This document shows, one piece after another, positions 21,874-30,119 of a stretch of 64,000 nt of DNA. Every line of letters begins with the position of its first letter. The stretch's first letter is position 1. Where the stretch lies: positions 1-64,000 of the forward strand of contig NZ_VZDQ01000011.1 in the NCBI RefSeq assembly GCF_009602435.1. The letters run 5' to 3'. Origin of the DNA: Sediminibacillus terrae. GTDB lineage: Bacteria > Bacillota > Bacilli > Bacillales > Amphibacillaceae. The notes under the pieces were generated by a model, which saw nothing but the letters and a program-made list of their open reading frames with translations, ran no database searches and was not told the origin of the DNA. The translations under genes and the position numbers were made by a program.

Positions 21874-22917
21874 TTAAACCTGAAGTGACCCGATATACTT
21901 CAATTCATCTGCAGTTATTTCATCTGTTTTACCATCCAAAATTGCTTTTACATTTTCCAAGGTTTCTGAAAGTGCTACAGATTGTCCTCGCTGACCGGAA
22001 AAATCCTCTGCCACAAATAAAGGCTGGGTTAAATATGCTTCCAGTTTTTTTCCCCTTTCAAAAGTGATTTTGTCGGCCTCTGATAGATTGTTCTTCCCTC
22101 GCTGTTCCACCAGATAGGTTAATTCTTTAGATCTCCGAAGAATTTTACGTGCTTGCTGCTGAACCTCCATGTGGCCGCTGTCCAAATTAATTTCTTCCAG
22201 AACAGTCGAGATGGAAGTTAAAGGATTGACAGCGGGATATGCCTGCTTGGCCGCCAATTCCATGTCGAATTCCCACAGGGTTTCAAGCGGTCCATATGGC
22301 AACTCTTCGTCAACCGCCTCTCCACTCGTATCAACGACAGCAAAGGTGATGTTTTTGATACCGTTTTCAAAGAAATGATCTTCTAATTGATAAAAATCTT
22401 CGGATAAATAAATTCTGCGGTCCACTCCCAGGATAATATCTGATGGCTGGTATTCCTTAATGCGAGCGAAAATTTCGTCGGCGGAAGTACTGTAAAAATC
22501 GGCTTCCGCGAGTGCATCGGCAATGCTGGTGTTTGAATCTTCAGCTAAAAACAAGGAGCGAAACCCTTGCTTCTTCAACCGGTAAAATAATTCGGCCAAT
22601 AAAACAAGCTGTCCCATTCCAGGTCTTGCTACCAATCCGGTTTTTCCTTCTCTTACAAGCGGAGCGAACAAATCCAAAGTCTTGATTCCGGTTTCAATCA
22701 TTTTTTCTCCTCCTCTTTGAATGATCAAGTCGTCCAATTTGCAATTTGCCAAGGATGCTAAACGGACCAGTGTCCTTACCTCTGCCCTTTCCAAAGGGAT
22801 TTTACCTGTACAAAGATTGGAAACTGTCGCTGGCCTGAGACCGACAGAACGGGCTGCAACTGTCAAATTGGGAACCCGTTTGCGCAGTAAATCAACATTG
22901 AGCTTCAAATTTTCCAT
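21874..22917 (-). CDS. XRE-type HTH fused to a degenerate F1-ATPase beta-like domain
   Basis: 347 residues. Residues 5-66 form a Cro/CI-like HTH (LTVAARSVGLRPATVSNL...). Residues 73-347 align by eye to the nucleotide-binding and C-terminal domains of ATP synthase beta: MIETGIKTLDLFAPLVREGK resembles TGIKVVDLLAPY; AYPAVNPLTSIS resembles IYPAVDPLASTS; LSEADKITFERGKKLEAYL and TQPLFVAEDFSG resemble the beta C-terminus. The P-loop reads ARPGMGQLV, with the Walker A Lys and Thr replaced by Gln and Leu; a Walker B-like IILGVD (161-166) remains. The beta N-terminal barrel is absent. Likely a DNA-binding sensor derived from F1 beta, unable to hydrolyse ATP in the usual way. SD AAGGGG/GGTGG precedes the ATG. 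Divergent from the DoxX gene. Confidence 0.85.
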   Translation of the reverse strand: MENLKLNVDLLRKRVPNLTVAARSVGLRPATVSNLCTGKIPLERAEVRTLVRLASLANCKLDDLIIQRGGEKMIETGIKTLDLFAPLVREGKTGLVARPGMGQLVLLAELFYRLKKQGFRSLFLAEDSNTSIADALAEADFYSTSADEIFARIKEYQPSDIILGVDRRIYLSEDFYQLEDHFFENGIKNITFAVVDTSGEAVDEELPYGPLETLWEFDMELAAKQAYPAVNPLTSISTVLEEINLDSGHMEVQQQARKILRRSKELTYLVEQRGKNNLSEADKITFERGKKLEAYLTQPLFVAEDFSGQRGQSVALSETLENVKAILDGKTDEITADELKYIGSLQV

Positions 22918-22928
22918 TCCACCGCCCC

Positions 22929-22966
22929 TTACTTTATAGAGTAATTTATTTTACCTTTAAAAGTAA
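22929..22966. promoter_or_regulatory. Tandem operator-like palindromes in the HTH/F1-beta - DoxX intergenic region
   Basis: Two near-palindromes of the form TTAC-N8-GTAA: 22929-22944 (TTACTTTATAGAGTAA) and 22951-22966 (TTACCTTTAAAAGTAA). Their starts are 22 bp apart, two helical turns. They begin 12 bp upstream of the HTH gene start, so autoregulation, and perhaps control of doxX, is likely. Confidence 0.6.
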
Positions 22967-23060
22967 TACCTTTCCGAAAATTTAAAATTTATATTTTTTA
23001 GAGCATAGGCTGTCCTCAACACCGCATAAGGTAATAAAAACAATCGAGGAGGAGAAAAAA

Positions 23061-23426
23061 TTGCACGGACCGATTCATTCTTTGCAGTTAATTCGATATG
23101 GTGTCGCTTATGTATTCATTACCTCTGGTCTGGTCAAATTGCTCGATCCCAGCTTTGAGGAAATATTCGCAAACATTGGCATACCCTATCCTGCCATTGC
23201 TCTTTTACTAGTAGCATTGATCGAAGTAATTGGAGGCGGCTTCATTTTATTTCAATTTTACGTAAAAAGAACAGTGATTCCTTTGCTGACGATCATGATT
23301 ACAGCCTTGTTGCTTACAAAAATCCCAATGTTGCATGCTGGTTTTTTATCCTTTGCTTTTGGAGCGAGGCTGGATATCATTATGATCCTTTTGTTGGCAA
23401 TTCTATGGAGAAGTTATGCGAAGTAA
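23061..23426 (+). CDS. DoxX family membrane protein
   Basis: 121 residues with four predicted membrane helices; the opening LIRYGVAYVFITSGLVKLLDPSF and the GIPYPAIALLLVALIEVIGG segment are typical of DoxX/YphA-type proteins. Function is poorly defined: redox, respiration or detoxification have been proposed for the family. TTG start with GAGGAGGAG 6 bases upstream. It is divergent from the HTH/F1-beta regulator, which may control it. Confidence 0.8.
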   Translation: MHGPIHSLQLIRYGVAYVFITSGLVKLLDPSFEEIFANIGIPYPAIALLLVALIEVIGGGFILFQFYVKRTVIPLLTIMITALLLTKIPMLHAGFLSFAFGARLDIIMILLLAILWRSYAK

Positions 23427-23518
23427 GAGAGCAAGGGATGCATTACTTTTGCCATAAGCAAAGAATCTTTATTGGCAGAGCCTGGGGTCAGGAAAAAAGA
23501 ACGTTTTTATCCAGAAGG

Positions 23519-23614
23519 CTACTGAAAAAAAACGGTAAAGGCCAAAACATAACCGGACATTGTACCGACATCCATAGCATGCATTCGACATTGTCCGGAA
23601 CTACTCGATATCAT
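23519..23614 (-). CDS. Possible 31-residue peptide
   Basis: AAGAGGAG lies 8 bases before ATG 23614. The product (MISSSSGQCRMHAMDVGTMS..., then a short hydrophobic GYVLAFTVFFQ) is unrecognised. Only the ribosome site supports it. The rest of 23427-23808 shows no gene. Confidence 0.25.
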   Translation of the reverse strand: MISSSSGQCRMHAMDVGTMSGYVLAFTVFFQ

Positions 23615-23729
23615 CTTTATTTCTCCTCTTTACCAAGGATGGGCAACAGTATTATTACTTCGGTTCCGTGAAACAGCCTCCCGGGGAGAGAAAAAGGCAT
23701 TTCCACCTCTTATTAGTACCACTCCTACG

Positions 23730-23767
23730 AAAAAGTGAGAAGCACCCTTATGTTACTTCCCACTTTT
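23730..23767 (-). terminator. Terminator of the yfhO operon
   Basis: AAAAGTGAGAAG pairs with CTTCCCACTTTT with one mismatch, ending in TTTTT on the minus strand, 40 bases after the yfhO-like stop. Confidence 0.6.
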
Positions 23768-23808
23768 CAACCTGACAAGTTCAATCAAAACTTGATTGAA
23801 AGGCTTTA

Positions 23809-26448
23809 TCATTCATTTTTGGCAATTGAATCATGCGCACGTTCCACTCGCTTTTTTCTTTTATTCCTCCTCCAAAAAATCCAGAAAAACGATCCAGCCG
23901 CCGACAGTAACGCCAAAGTTGCGGTATAACCAAAGTAAGGAGGATGGTAAATCATTTCAATGTCATTGTGACCTGGTTTAATTCGCGTACCCAGGAAAGC
24001 ATAATTCGCTTTTCGAATTTGCTGCTTTTCTCCGTTTACATAAACATGCCAGCCTTTTTCGTAAGGTATTGGTATCGTAAGATAGTCGTCCCCTTCCTTG
24101 TTATCGAGCGATATGTCAATTTGGTTGCCATCCAAATCCACTTCTGCATTGTTTTGCTTATTGGCGGCTGCTTCTTCGAGTTCCTGGTAATCTTCCCCAT
24201 ATAAGCGAAGGTTTTTGAGTGTATAGCTTCCCTCAGGAACCCTGAGGGAAATAACTTCCTCCTTCGGCACACGTATCGTGATTTCGTCAACTTTCGTCCT
24301 GTAGATTGATTGTCTTGATTTCCTGCTCGTTTTAAACTCATTGACATGCAAAGGAAAAAGCGGTGCTTTCTTATCGTTGTTCAATAAATAGAAAGATACA
24401 TAATAATCCTCATAAGAAGATACATCAATCCGGTTTGTATGAATGTCTATCCCGCCTGTCTCGCCGGAAACATTCAACTGACCATCATGGTAAGTTGCAT
24501 CCACTGGTTCTATAGTAGCTTGCTCGATCAGATTAGGTACAGTATCGATCATGGCTGATTGATACGATCCCTCCCCATCCTCGAGTATTATTCCATCCAA
24601 CATAGCATGCTCCCGGTCAAGCACGGAAGCATCCGCCAAAGCTTCTTCCGTGTAGACCACGTCCGAAGTACGAACAAAAGGAAGACTAAAGGCGTCTTGA
24701 TAAACGACGTAGTGGTCACTTTCCATATATTTTTTAAACCCATAGGGAATGTTCTTCTCTTGTTTTTTCTCATACATGATATACTTACCGCCAAACAGAC
24801 TGTGCAAATTTGCGCGGTCACCAAAACCTGAGTAACGGCTGACACTCTCCCTTTTCATATCTATCTGCAAATCATCATAATAAAAGAACAGCAATTCCTC
24901 GTTTAAGATACTCGAATAGACACTTGTCCCCGGGAACCCTTGAATCATCGGTGTGTTGTTCCTTCCATCTGTCTTCCATTCCATCCGGGACAGGACTCGA
25001 TTATCTGAGGCGAGCACACGATTAATCAAGCCTTGTTGTTCTTCCGAAAGATAGTCATTGCTCTCAACATATTCTTGTGTCGATTCCTTCACCCTTCCTG
25101 CCTCATAAAGCTTATCGTGTTGGAATTGATTGACGATTACTAGATGGGACAGGACAATAAAACCGACCAACCATGGCAAGACTAAGCGAAATCTTCCAGC
25201 GATAACAGACAAGAACGATACTCCAGTCGCAGCACACACCGCGAGGAAAGGAAGCTTATCCTTCAAAGACAAGGAATCATCCATCACATAAAATGCGATA
25301 TAGCTATAAGCCATCAATACTCCAGCTGGTATCCATTCTCGATAATCGAACCGATGGAAGTGCTGTAAACCGGCTGCAACAACCCCACCTATCGAGAAAA
25401 AACCCAAGTATTCAAACCGGTGCTGTGGCGCAGACATTCCATTAAAGAAACTGGCCGCCAACGGAACGAAGTGCATAAAAGTGAATAATATTCCCAACAA
25501 TGCAAACAACCGAAACTCCCGGATGCGGTACAAAGGAAATACGAATAGAAACAGCACAAATACTGCAGGTAGCAAATACAGATGGCTGTCATATAATATG
25601 TTGCTGGTATTGTCCAACAAAGGGATGTCTTGCTCATATTCCGGGCGATAATTATGAAAAAAACCCCATACAGCAGGGAAAAAGCCTACTGATCCGATCC
25701 CAAAGCCTAAAATCACCGAAAGGGCAAACTGGCGAATTTGCTTTTTCAGTTTCGGTTCCTCCGCTGTCAATCGGATCGCCCAACGTAAGCAAACATACAG
25801 TGCGATAAAACAAAAATTGATAAAAGCGAAGTAAAAGTTATCAAACAGGGACATGGCCACTGCAATAATCAACCAGACAGGCCTTTGTTCCCGCATGATT
25901 TTTTCCACACCAAGCACCAACAACGGCAGCCAAAGAAAAGCATCGCCAAAAAACTCCCAGTATGTAACATGACGGAAATACATGACACAGGCACCGTATA
26001 AAAATGCTCCGATAAAGGAGGGAATTGTATTCAACTTCATATAGCGGAAAAGACAAGTGGTCATGACTAGCACGATCGTCATTCGTGCAACACTTATAAA
26101 TACAGTAGCTTCCGCCCAAAACAATACGTTCGGTTCTTTTACAAGCGACAATAGTTCTAAAACGTAAACAGCTATAATGGTTATATAGAAAAAAAGATTA
26201 ATTCCATAATAATAAGCAAGCTGAGTGAATGTGCTGCCCCCAAGCCCGTAAATATATGAATAGAAGAAATTCCCGTCCGTAAATTGTTGGTAAAGCATGC
26301 TTCTGAACGGAGCCATTTGTGAAAGGCCGTCGTTCGGACCGGCCATCAACCCGCCCTGACTCCACTGATATAAAAAAAATCCGTGAGCTGCAATAGCAGC
26401 CAACACACTGAACCCAATCAGCTTCGCGAAATAGTTATTTTTTCTCAT
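23809..26448 (-). CDS. yfhO: YfhO-family membrane glycosyltransferase (GT-C type)
   Basis: An 879-residue polytopic membrane protein: about a dozen helices in residues 1-440, a large extracytoplasmic beta-rich region (about 440-840) and a final helix ahead of a basic tail (FWRRNKRKKRVERA). In B. subtilis, YfhO transfers GlcNAc from undecaprenyl phosphate onto lipoteichoic acid after CsbB and GtcA. The two genes upstream in the same operon match those partners, which supports this role. The opening MRKNNYFAKLIGFSVLAAIA and GLGGSTFTQLAYYYGINLF fit the family. Confidence 0.88.
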   Translation of the reverse strand: MRKNNYFAKLIGFSVLAAIAAHGFFLYQWSQGGLMAGPNDGLSQMAPFRSMLYQQFTDGNFFYSYIYGLGGSTFTQLAYYYGINLFFYITIIAVYVLELLSLVKEPNVLFWAEATVFISVARMTIVLVMTTCLFRYMKLNTIPSFIGAFLYGACVMYFRHVTYWEFFGDAFLWLPLLVLGVEKIMREQRPVWLIIAVAMSLFDNFYFAFINFCFIALYVCLRWAIRLTAEEPKLKKQIRQFALSVILGFGIGSVGFFPAVWGFFHNYRPEYEQDIPLLDNTSNILYDSHLYLLPAVFVLFLFVFPLYRIREFRLFALLGILFTFMHFVPLAASFFNGMSAPQHRFEYLGFFSIGGVVAAGLQHFHRFDYREWIPAGVLMAYSYIAFYVMDDSLSLKDKLPFLAVCAATGVSFLSVIAGRFRLVLPWLVGFIVLSHLVIVNQFQHDKLYEAGRVKESTQEYVESNDYLSEEQQGLINRVLASDNRVLSRMEWKTDGRNNTPMIQGFPGTSVYSSILNEELLFFYYDDLQIDMKRESVSRYSGFGDRANLHSLFGGKYIMYEKKQEKNIPYGFKKYMESDHYVVYQDAFSLPFVRTSDVVYTEEALADASVLDREHAMLDGIILEDGEGSYQSAMIDTVPNLIEQATIEPVDATYHDGQLNVSGETGGIDIHTNRIDVSSYEDYYVSFYLLNNDKKAPLFPLHVNEFKTSRKSRQSIYRTKVDEITIRVPKEEVISLRVPEGSYTLKNLRLYGEDYQELEEAAANKQNNAEVDLDGNQIDISLDNKEGDDYLTIPIPYEKGWHVYVNGEKQQIRKANYAFLGTRIKPGHNDIEMIYHPPYFGYTATLALLSAAGSFFWIFWRRNKRKKRVERAHDSIAKNE

Positions 26449-26460
26449 AGATTGCCACCA

Positions 26461-26838
26461 TTACTTTTTCAATATTTTTCCGGTAATCAAAAATGTGACT
26501 GGAACCGTGATAAACAAGGCAGCGAATGGAGCTGCATTCCCGTTCCAGCCAAGTAAATCGACAAATACATACATTAGACAAGAGGATAATGTTATATTGG
26601 CCAGTTGAGATAATGGGAACTGCAAAAACTTAGAAAACGTCGGTTTTACTCGATAGGTGAAATAAACATTCAGAAAAAAAGAAAGCACCAGACTGACGAA
26701 GAATCCGGAAATATGCGCGACTAAATAATGCCATCCAAGCAGGTTAAAACAAATTAAATATACCAGGTAATAATTAACGGTATTCAATCCGCCGACAACT
26801 ACAAATCGGGTGAACTCATTATTGATCCAATTCATCAT
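26461..26838 (-). CDS. GtrA family membrane protein (GtcA-like)
   Basis: 125 residues with four helices; FTRFVVVGGLNTVNYYLVYL and FFLNVYFTYRV are GtrA signatures. Proposed to flip undecaprenyl-phosphate-linked sugar across the membrane. The ATGATG start overlaps the stop of the GT2 gene, so translation is coupled. It lies between the CsbB-like and YfhO-like genes. Confidence 0.9.
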   Translation of the reverse strand: MMNWINNEFTRFVVVGGLNTVNYYLVYLICFNLLGWHYLVAHISGFFVSLVLSFFLNVYFTYRVKPTFSKFLQFPLSQLANITLSSCLMYVFVDLLGWNGNAAPFAALFITVPVTFLITGKILKK

Positions 26839-27773
26839 AAATCCCTGTCCAGATTCGTATCTCTTATTAGATAATGCGGCCTGCGCTTCGTTTCGGCATA
26901 AATCCTGCCCACATACTCACCGATGATACCCAAGCTGACCAACTGTACCCCTCCCAGAAACAAAACAGAAGAGATGATGGAAAAATAGCCTGGGACATCA
27001 ATACCCGTGCGGATGATTCCTACAAGCATGACAAAAATATAAAGCAAAGCCAGGAACATAATGATCAGTCCGCCGTAAAGACATATACGCAGCGGCTTTT
27101 GATTAAAGGAAACGATTCCTTCGATGCCATAATTGATCAATTTTTTGTAAGACCACTTAGAGTCTCCATTTCCTCTGATATGGTTCCGGTAATATACTGT
27201 TTTCTGTTCAAATCCTATCCAAGAAAACAATCCTTTAGAAAATCTGTTTCCTTCTGAGAGCTCGAGCACGGCTTCCACCGCTTTTCTGCTCAAAAGACGG
27301 AAATCCCCTTCTCCATCTTTTAATTTTACATCGACCACCTGATCGATCCATTTGTAGTAAATTTTTGATAAGAAAGAACGTAATCGAGAATCGCCATCTC
27401 GATTCCGTTTGGCCACGACCTGATCGAAGCCTTCCTCGAAACCTTCAATCAGATTTCCGATTAAATATGTAGGGTGTTGTAAATCGGCATCCATAATGAT
27501 GACTGCATCGCCTCGAGCATGCCTGAGGCCGGCAAGCAATGCTGCCTCTTTCCCAAAATTTCTTGTAAAAGAAACATACTTAACCGCTGGATGCTCCTTT
27601 GCCAACTGGTGTATTTTCTTAAAGGTATCGTCTTCACTTCCATCATCGACAAACAAAATCTCATAAGCGCAATTTATTTTTTCCAACTCTTCTGTCAGCG
27701 CTTCATGAATCAGCCGGACATTGTCTGACTCATTATAGGAAGGGATTAAAAAAGAATAATAAGCGTCATTCAT
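26835..27773 (-). CDS. GT2 glycosyltransferase, CsbB/GtrB type
   Basis: 312 residues. The GT-A domain starts YYSFLIPSYNESDN, with FVDDGSEDDT and the metal-binding DADLQHP. Two C-terminal helices (about residues 230-295) place it on the membrane. It is expected to charge undecaprenyl phosphate with a sugar (GlcNAc in the CsbB system). ATG 27773 has GGAGG 9 bases upstream; a 16-codon upstream extension is rejected. First gene of the three-gene glycosylation operon. Confidence 0.9.
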   Translation of the reverse strand: MNDAYYSFLIPSYNESDNVRLIHEALTEELEKINCAYEILFVDDGSEDDTFKKIHQLAKEHPAVKYVSFTRNFGKEAALLAGLRHARGDAVIIMDADLQHPTYLIGNLIEGFEEGFDQVVAKRNRDGDSRLRSFLSKIYYKWIDQVVDVKLKDGEGDFRLLSRKAVEAVLELSEGNRFSKGLFSWIGFEQKTVYYRNHIRGNGDSKWSYKKLINYGIEGIVSFNQKPLRICLYGGLIIMFLALLYIFVMLVGIIRTGIDVPGYFSIISSVLFLGGVQLVSLGIIGEYVGRIYAETKRRPHYLIRDTNLDRDL

Positions 27774-28067
27774 ATACGTGTTCCTCCGATATTGATCATC
27801 ACTCAAACAGCATGTGTCCAAGATAATAAAGATATACCCTTTTCCCTTCCATGATAAAACCAGACCGAAGTTACTGGCAAATGACTAGTCTAGAGGGCGC
27901 GTAATGCCGAAAGAATCGATAAAACGGACCATATCCAAGGTGGACTTATTAATGATACGGTTTTAATATGGGACGCCAAGGGTATTAAAAAATAGCAATA
28001 CATACTCAAAGGATCAGCTTCGAATCATCATCCGCTTTTTATTTTACACACTTCCCGACAATCTATT

Positions 28068-28366
28068 TATAATAAAAAGCGCGTGCGCCTGCTCAGAAAA
28101 AAGACGATCAGACAGGCGATGACAGAGGTGTGGTCGCATTTATACTTCATACCTGAAAAATTGCGCTGATAACCCCCTCTGCCAAAGTTCTTGGTTTGAG
28201 GCACAAGCTTATGAACAGCCTCGGCGTGGCATGATTCCGCCACAGAGAGGAAGGACTTAAAGACCTCGAGGGGGTAGGCGCTGAAGCTGGACAAAATCAT
28301 TTCCAAAACATTTATTCCTGAAAAAAGAAAGGGGGGATCTGCGCCGATAGTGCGCAGACCTAATTT
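28068..28366 (+). promoter_or_regulatory. Promoter and structured 5' leader of the BCCT transporter
   Basis: The 27774-28366 gap has no gene. A TATAAT lies at 28068-28073 with TTTACA upstream (19-base spacer). The following leader can fold: ACCCCCTC (28172-28179) pairs with GAGGGGGT (28268-28275), extended outward by GCGC (28163-28166) with GCGC (28278-28281). Inside, GTGGC and GCCAC form a hairpin. It could be a cis-regulatory RNA; the class is not recognised. Confidence 0.4.
28328..28366 (+). promoter_or_regulatory. Ribosome site separated from the start by a hairpin
   Basis: AAAGGGGGG (28328-28336) is 30 bases from the ATG. The gap contains a 7-bp stem, TCTGCGC (28338-28344) with GCGCAGA (28352-28358). 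If folded, only 9 bases remain between the G-run and the start codon, the usual spacing. Confidence 0.6.
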
Positions 28367-30079
28367 ATGGCGGAAAATAATTATACCTATTCAACCAAAA
28401 AACCGGGAATTGTATTTGTCATTTCAGCAATCCTGGTAGCTTTATTTGTTTTATGGGGAGCAAGCTCTCCAAGCACGCTGCAAGAAGCAGCCAGTGACGC
28501 GCTCAGCTGGATGATTGAAAGTTTCGGCTGGTTTTATATGCTGATCACTGCATTTTTTGTCCTATTCGTGATTGTTTTGGCTATCAGTCCTTTTGGACGT
28601 CTCCGTCTCGGAAAACCTGATGACAGGCCGGAATATTCCTGGTTCTCCTGGATCGGCATGCTGTTTGCAGCCGGAATCGGCGTCGGCTTTGTCTTCTGGG
28701 GAGTTGCCGAACCTGTACTTTACTATTTGGATACACCTGTCGGCTATCAACCCGAAACCAGAGAAGCGGCGATCGCCGGTCTTCGATACGGGGTTTATCA
28801 TTGGGCATTACACCCATGGGCGATATTCTCCATTGTTGCCTTGACACTTGCCTATGTTCAATTCCGAAAAGATCGGCCTGCACTGATCAGCTCCGCCTTT
28901 TACCCTTTGATAGGTGACCGGACTGATGGCTGGCTAGGTAAGACTATCGATATATTGGCAGTCCTGGCTACCTGCACTGGTGTGGCGACCACTTTCGGCC
29001 TAAGTGCGATGCAAATCACAGGCGGTTTGTCTTATATCAGTTCCATCCCGAACAATGCCTGGACGCAAATTCTGATCATCATTGTTGTCACCTGCTTATT
29101 CATGATATCAGCCGCAAAAGGGGTCAACAAAGGAATCAAGTTGTTGAGCAACGTGAACCTTGTTGTCGCCGGACTACTCCTACTATTCGTCATTATCGTG
29201 GGACCGACATTGTTTATCGCCGAGAACTTTGTTTCCACATTGGGCGGTTACATTTCAAATATAATTCCGATGAGCCTGACGATGACCCCCTTTTCCGACA
29301 GCGAATGGCTTGGCACAAACACCATTTTCTTCTGGGCCTGGCATATTTCCTGGGCACCGTTCATGGGGTTATTCATTGCAAGGATTTCTCGCGGTAGAAC
29401 TATCCGGGAGTTCATGGCCGGCGTTTTGATTGTCCCATCCTTATTGGCGATTATTTGGTTTACTACCTTCGGCGGTACCGCCTTGAATGTAGAAATGTTC
29501 GGTTCCGGCGGATTGGCCGAGCTGGTCACCGGTGATGTAGAATTAGCATTGTTCGCCACACTCGGGGAACTGCCGCTAAGCGGTATCACAAACGTCCTTG
29601 CCATCCTGTTGATCCTTATTTTCTTCATCACCTCTGCCGATTCGGCTTCTTATGTGTTGGGAGCATTGACTTCCAAAGGCAGCCTGGCACCGACAATGTC
29701 GGCAAAGCTCGTATGGGGCTTCCTGATTGCAGGGACGGCCAGCGTTCTGTTGTTAAGTGGCGGCGGCGGACTGGATGCATTGCAGACGGCTTCCATCATT
29801 GCCGCTTTGCCCTTTGCTATTATCATGCTATTGATGGTGATCGCCATTCTGATGATGTTCAGTAAAGATTTAAAACTCGAAGGAACTCGTAAACGGAAAC
29901 GCCGTATTTCCAGAATCAAAACCGAATTCAAAGAAGAATTAATGGATGATGTAAAATCAGAAGTATACGAAGAAATGTATGAGGAAATCAAACAAGAAGT
30001 CAAAGAGGAAATGAAAGATGAAATAATGGATGAACTTTCGGAGGAGGACAGTCAGAAGAGCGACCAAAACAAGGATTAG
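28367..30079 (+). CDS. opuD: BCCT family glycine betaine/choline-type transporter (OpuD-like)
   Basis: A 570-residue sodium-coupled compatible-solute importer with 12 helices. Family motifs are seen: GMLFAAGIGVGFVFWGVAEP (helix 3), WALHPWAIFS, FFWAWHISWAPFMGLFIARISRGRTIREF and FITSADSASYVLG. The substrate (glycine betaine likely) is inferred. The C-terminal 70 residues are unusual: a basic KRKRRISR stretch, then an acidic, probably helical tail of repeated EE/K heptad-like units (residues about 515-565). BetP-type transporters use such tails for osmosensing. A terminator follows at 30086. Confidence 0.9.
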   Translation: MAENNYTYSTKKPGIVFVISAILVALFVLWGASSPSTLQEAASDALSWMIESFGWFYMLITAFFVLFVIVLAISPFGRLRLGKPDDRPEYSWFSWIGMLFAAGIGVGFVFWGVAEPVLYYLDTPVGYQPETREAAIAGLRYGVYHWALHPWAIFSIVALTLAYVQFRKDRPALISSAFYPLIGDRTDGWLGKTIDILAVLATCTGVATTFGLSAMQITGGLSYISSIPNNAWTQILIIIVVTCLFMISAAKGVNKGIKLLSNVNLVVAGLLLLFVIIVGPTLFIAENFVSTLGGYISNIIPMSLTMTPFSDSEWLGTNTIFFWAWHISWAPFMGLFIARISRGRTIREFMAGVLIVPSLLAIIWFTTFGGTALNVEMFGSGGLAELVTGDVELALFATLGELPLSGITNVLAILLILIFFITSADSASYVLGALTSKGSLAPTMSAKLVWGFLIAGTASVLLLSGGGGLDALQTASIIAALPFAIIMLLMVIAILMMFSKDLKLEGTRKRKRRISRIKTEFKEELMDDVKSEVYEEMYEEIKQEVKEEMKDEIMDELSEEDSQKSDQNKD

Positions 30080-30085
30080 TGAAGC

Positions 30086-30119
30086 GGGATTCACCAAGAA
30101 GTGGTGAATCCCTTTTTTT
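30086..30119 (+). terminator. Terminator of the BCCT gene
   Basis: A 10-bp perfect stem (GGGATTCACC / GGTGAATCCC) with TTTTTTT after it. Confidence 0.9.

Noticed and set aside
28067-28306. 79-codon minus-strand frame upstream of the BCCT gene
   Set aside because: It overlaps the structured leader; no SD, and its composition is explained by the RNA pairing on the other strand.
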